Below are positions 62,063 through 64,000 of a stretch of DNA of 64,000 nucleotides, piece after piece; positions within the stretch are counted from its first letter, which is position 1, and each line of letters opens with the position of its first letter. A program made the translations under genes and the position numbers. Source of the DNA: Thiodiazotropha sp040506775 (lineage in GTDB: Bacteria > Pseudomonadota > Gammaproteobacteria > Chromatiales > Chromatiaceae); NCBI GenBank assembly GCA_040506775.1, contig JBEVWC010000008.1, positions 1 through 64,000 on the forward strand. Reading direction: 5' to 3'. Below the pieces are notes generated by a model. It worked only from the letters and a program-made list of their open reading frames with translations. It made no database searches and was not told where the DNA came from.

Positions 62063-63019
62063 ATGAATTCATCCATCCTTGCCCCGTTGCGCGAGCATCT
62101 GGCTTCACGCGTCATCGGCCAGACCAGTTTCATCGACAGTATGCTGATCTGCCTTTTGAGTGATGGCCACCTGCTCATAGAAGGACTGCCCGGATTGGCC
62201 AAGACCACGGCAGTCAAGGCCCTGGCTGAGGCGATCGAGGGTGATTTTCACCGCATCCAGTTCACACCGGACCTGCTGCCCTCTGACCTGATCGGCACAG
62301 ACATCTACCGCCATGAAAAGGGGGAGTTCGAGTTTCGCCAGGGTCCCCTGTTCCACAACATCCTCCTCGCGGATGAGGTCAACCGGGCCCCGGCAAAGGT
62401 GCAATCCGCTCTGCTGGAGTCCATGGGTGAACACCAGATCACGGTGGGGCAGACCACCTACCAATTGCCCGCATTCTTCATGGTCCTGGCCACCCAGAAC
62501 CCGGTGGAGCAGGAGGGAACCTACCACCTGCCGGAGGCCCAGCTGGACCGCTTTCTGATGCAGGCCAATGTCAGTTACCCCAGCCGCGAAGAGGAGTTGA
62601 AGATCCTCGAACTGGACAATGCCCAGCAGAAACGCACCCTGCCCCCCCCGGACAAGGTACTGAGTCAGCAGGAATTATTTGACATCCGCAAGGCGGTGAG
62701 CGAACTCTACCTGGACCCCAAGCTGAACAGTTACATCGTCGACCTGGTACAGGCAAGCCGCAATCCAAAGGCCTACGACAAGGACCTGGCCCGCTGGTGC
62801 CGTTTTGGCGCTTCGCCCCGTGCGAGTATCGCCCTGGCCCGTTGTGCCCGGGCCCGTGCCTGGCTCGACGATGAGGAATTCGTCGCGCCGCATCATATCC
62901 AGGCGGTCGCACCCGCGATCCTGCGCCACCGTATCCTGCTCACTTTCGAGGCGGAGGCCGAGGGCGTCACGACGGACGATTTTCTGTCCCGCCTGCTCGA
63001 CATGGTCGCGATACCCTGA
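62063..63019 (+). CDS. MoxR-family AAA ATPase
   Basis: Chaperone-like ATPase of 318 residues. Walker A GLPGLAKTTAVKALAEAI, Walker B HNILLADEVNRAPAKVQSAL, sensor FMVLATQNPVEQEGTYHLPE and the arginine region LDRFLMQANVSYPSREEELK are all typical of MoxR. It is followed by DUF58 and DUF4381 genes, the standard order of MoxR-Bat-type operons in which MoxR matures or remodels VWA proteins. Start ATG 62063 fits the family. Confidence 0.95.
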   Translation: MNSSILAPLREHLASRVIGQTSFIDSMLICLLSDGHLLIEGLPGLAKTTAVKALAEAIEGDFHRIQFTPDLLPSDLIGTDIYRHEKGEFEFRQGPLFHNILLADEVNRAPAKVQSALLESMGEHQITVGQTTYQLPAFFMVLATQNPVEQEGTYHLPEAQLDRFLMQANVSYPSREEELKILELDNAQQKRTLPPPDKVLSQQELFDIRKAVSELYLDPKLNSYIVDLVQASRNPKAYDKDLARWCRFGASPRASIALARCARARAWLDDEEFVAPHHIQAVAPAILRHRILLTFEAEAEGVTTDDFLSRLLDMVAIP

Positions 63020-63043
63020 TCGAGTCCTGACAGGGTCACCCGC

Positions 63044-63955
63044 ATGAGTCTCTATCCGCACATCGATGATCTGCTGGAGTTACGCCATCAGGCCCATACC
63101 CTGGGTCTGGCATCACACCATCTGGTGAATTCCAGCTTCAGCGGTCTGTATGCCTCGGTATTCCGCGGCACTGGCCTCGATTTCGAGGAGGTACGGGAGT
63201 ACCGGGAGGGTGACGACATCCGCAACATGGAGTGGAACGTCACCGCGCGAACCAATGTCCCTCATCTGAAGATCTTTCGCGAGGAGCGTGAACGCAGCGT
63301 GGTGTTGTGTGTCGACCGGGGACCGCATATGAACTTTGGCACCCGAGGCACCTTTAAGTCGGTCCAGGCCGCCAAGGCAACTGCCCTGCTCGGCTGGGCC
63401 GCATCAAGCCTGCACGACCGGGTTGGCGGCATCCTGTTTGGTGATACCCAGGCGGGCATGCAGTATTTCCAACCCACCAAGGATCGACGCGCACTCTGGC
63501 GACTTTTGCACAGCCTGACCCAGGAGGGTGATACCCATCAACCTACCCGGGATTGCCTCTCGGAGGCCCTGCAGCGCGCTGACAAGGGTACCAATACCGG
63601 CTCCCTGATCTTTGTCATCGCTGACATGAACCGGGAAATCCTGGGACTGCAACAGACCCTGGGGCGCCTCGGACAGCATCACACCGTGGTCCTGTTGCCA
63701 GTGGACGATCCCGCGGACCAGCAGCTTCCTGACATGGGACGGGTCACCTTCGTCGGTCCGGATGGCCAGGCGATCGAGATCGATACCCATGACCCGGCGG
63801 CTAGAAATCGTTACCGGGAAACCTGGATACAACGCCGCCAGGAATTGACCCAACTGACCAACCGGCTGGGAATCGCCCTGCTGCCAATTGCCACCAATGA
63901 AGAGATTCACCTGACCCTGACACGTGGTCTGGCAAGACATTTCGGCCGACACTGA
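63044..63955 (+). CDS. DUF58 domain-containing protein
   Basis: A 303-residue cytoplasmic DUF58 protein, usual partner of MoxR ATPases. LDFEEVREYREGDDIRNMEW and NVTARTNVPHLKIFREERER are the signature, followed by a VWA-like core (SVVLCVDRGPHMNFGTRGTF; HDRVGGILFGDTQAGMQYF). The MIDAS is degenerate (Asp-Arg-Gly), as is common in DUF58. It lies 24 bp after moxR and overlaps the next gene start (TGATG). Confidence 0.94.
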   Translation: MSLYPHIDDLLELRHQAHTLGLASHHLVNSSFSGLYASVFRGTGLDFEEVREYREGDDIRNMEWNVTARTNVPHLKIFREERERSVVLCVDRGPHMNFGTRGTFKSVQAAKATALLGWAASSLHDRVGGILFGDTQAGMQYFQPTKDRRALWRLLHSLTQEGDTHQPTRDCLSEALQRADKGTNTGSLIFVIADMNREILGLQQTLGRLGQHHTVVLLPVDDPADQQLPDMGRVTFVGPDGQAIEIDTHDPAARNRYRETWIQRRQELTQLTNRLGIALLPIATNEEIHLTLTRGLARHFGRH

Positions 63956-64000
63956 TGGATCCATTAAGGGACATACGAGGCATCGACGCAGTTTCCTGGT
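63955..64000 (+). CDS. DUF4381 family protein, 5' end only
   Basis: The gene starts at ATG 63955, overlapping the DUF58 stop by one base, and runs off the window after 15 codons (MDPLRDIRGIDAVSW). This N-terminus matches how DUF4381 proteins begin, and that family follows DUF58 in MoxR operons. VWA (BatA/BatB-like) genes would be expected beyond the window. Confidence 0.7.
   Translation, partial: MDPLRDIRGIDAVSW

Overview
The window reads as chromosomal DNA of a free-living or symbiotic gammaproteobacterium, possibly near the sulfur-oxidising Chromatiales-type lineages. This is inferred from gene order and protein character, not from any search. Supporting signs are the rpsU-yqeY-dnaG-rpoD block followed by a CAU tRNA, the hisBHAFIE-tatABC run, the efp/epmA/epmB set, a VPLPA-CTERM and a PEP-CTERM protein, and many envelope-signalling proteins. 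No transposase, prophage, CRISPR array or rRNA was seen. The visible mobile-type DNA is limited to three short inverted-repeat elements (12202-12312, 29681-29819, 31487-31625).

Layout. 1-2100: lgt and a DUF3187 gene. 2159-10970: a tightly packed nine-gene operon of secreted, TPR and lipoprotein genes ending in ExbB, two ExbD and a TonB/AgmX-type protein, which looks like an envelope-spanning proton-driven machine. 11116-15030: apbE, tgt, queA, a probable small RNA and tRNA-Leu. 15241-20048: a Sel1-like membrane protein, a periplasmic VWA protein and an ABC ATPase/permease pair that resembles the TagST/PpkA sensor arm of type VI secretion loci without the kinase. 20292-24740: VPLPA-CTERM protein, an ExeA-type ATPase fused to an OmpA-like domain, and an Ig/FnIII lipoprotein. 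25132-32659: aminotransferase, rhodanese, Sco-like protein, psd, the EF-P modification genes and tsaD. 32777-37550: macromolecular synthesis operon. 37678-46448: a diguanylate cyclase, an MscS-type channel and a TonB receptor/YfiR/hybrid-kinase operon. 46457-51653: PEP-CTERM protein, small secreted proteins, SH3 protein, a sigma-54 activator, a LysR regulator and a pentapeptide-repeat protein. 51671-58857 (all minus): tatCBA, hisEIFAHB, dtd, pip. 59637-64000: typA, then moxR-DUF58-DUF4381.

The strongest new-looking element is in the 780-bp gap between pip and typA. Two tandem plus-strand RNA genes each have a GacA/UvrY-type palindrome (TGTAAG-N6-CTTACA or one mismatch) exactly 94 bp before a shared TGTCGTCATCA(A/G)GGACG motif. 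Each carries five GGA motifs, several in hairpin loops, and ends in a strong intrinsic terminator. They look like a pair of CsrA/RsmA-sequestering RNAs of the RsmY/RsmZ/CsrB type. A second, unrelated RNA candidate at 13541-13629 shows UCCU/CUCCU in two successive hairpin loops.

How the genes fit together: the c-di-GMP enzyme, the YfiR-hybrid kinase operon and the putative Gac/Rsm RNAs suggest investment in surface or lifestyle switching. The TPR-ExbBD operon, the ExeA-OmpA fusion, the VWA-ABC set and the exported sorting-signal proteins point to elaborate envelope assembly. All functional statements are from reading the sequence; no database comparison was possible.
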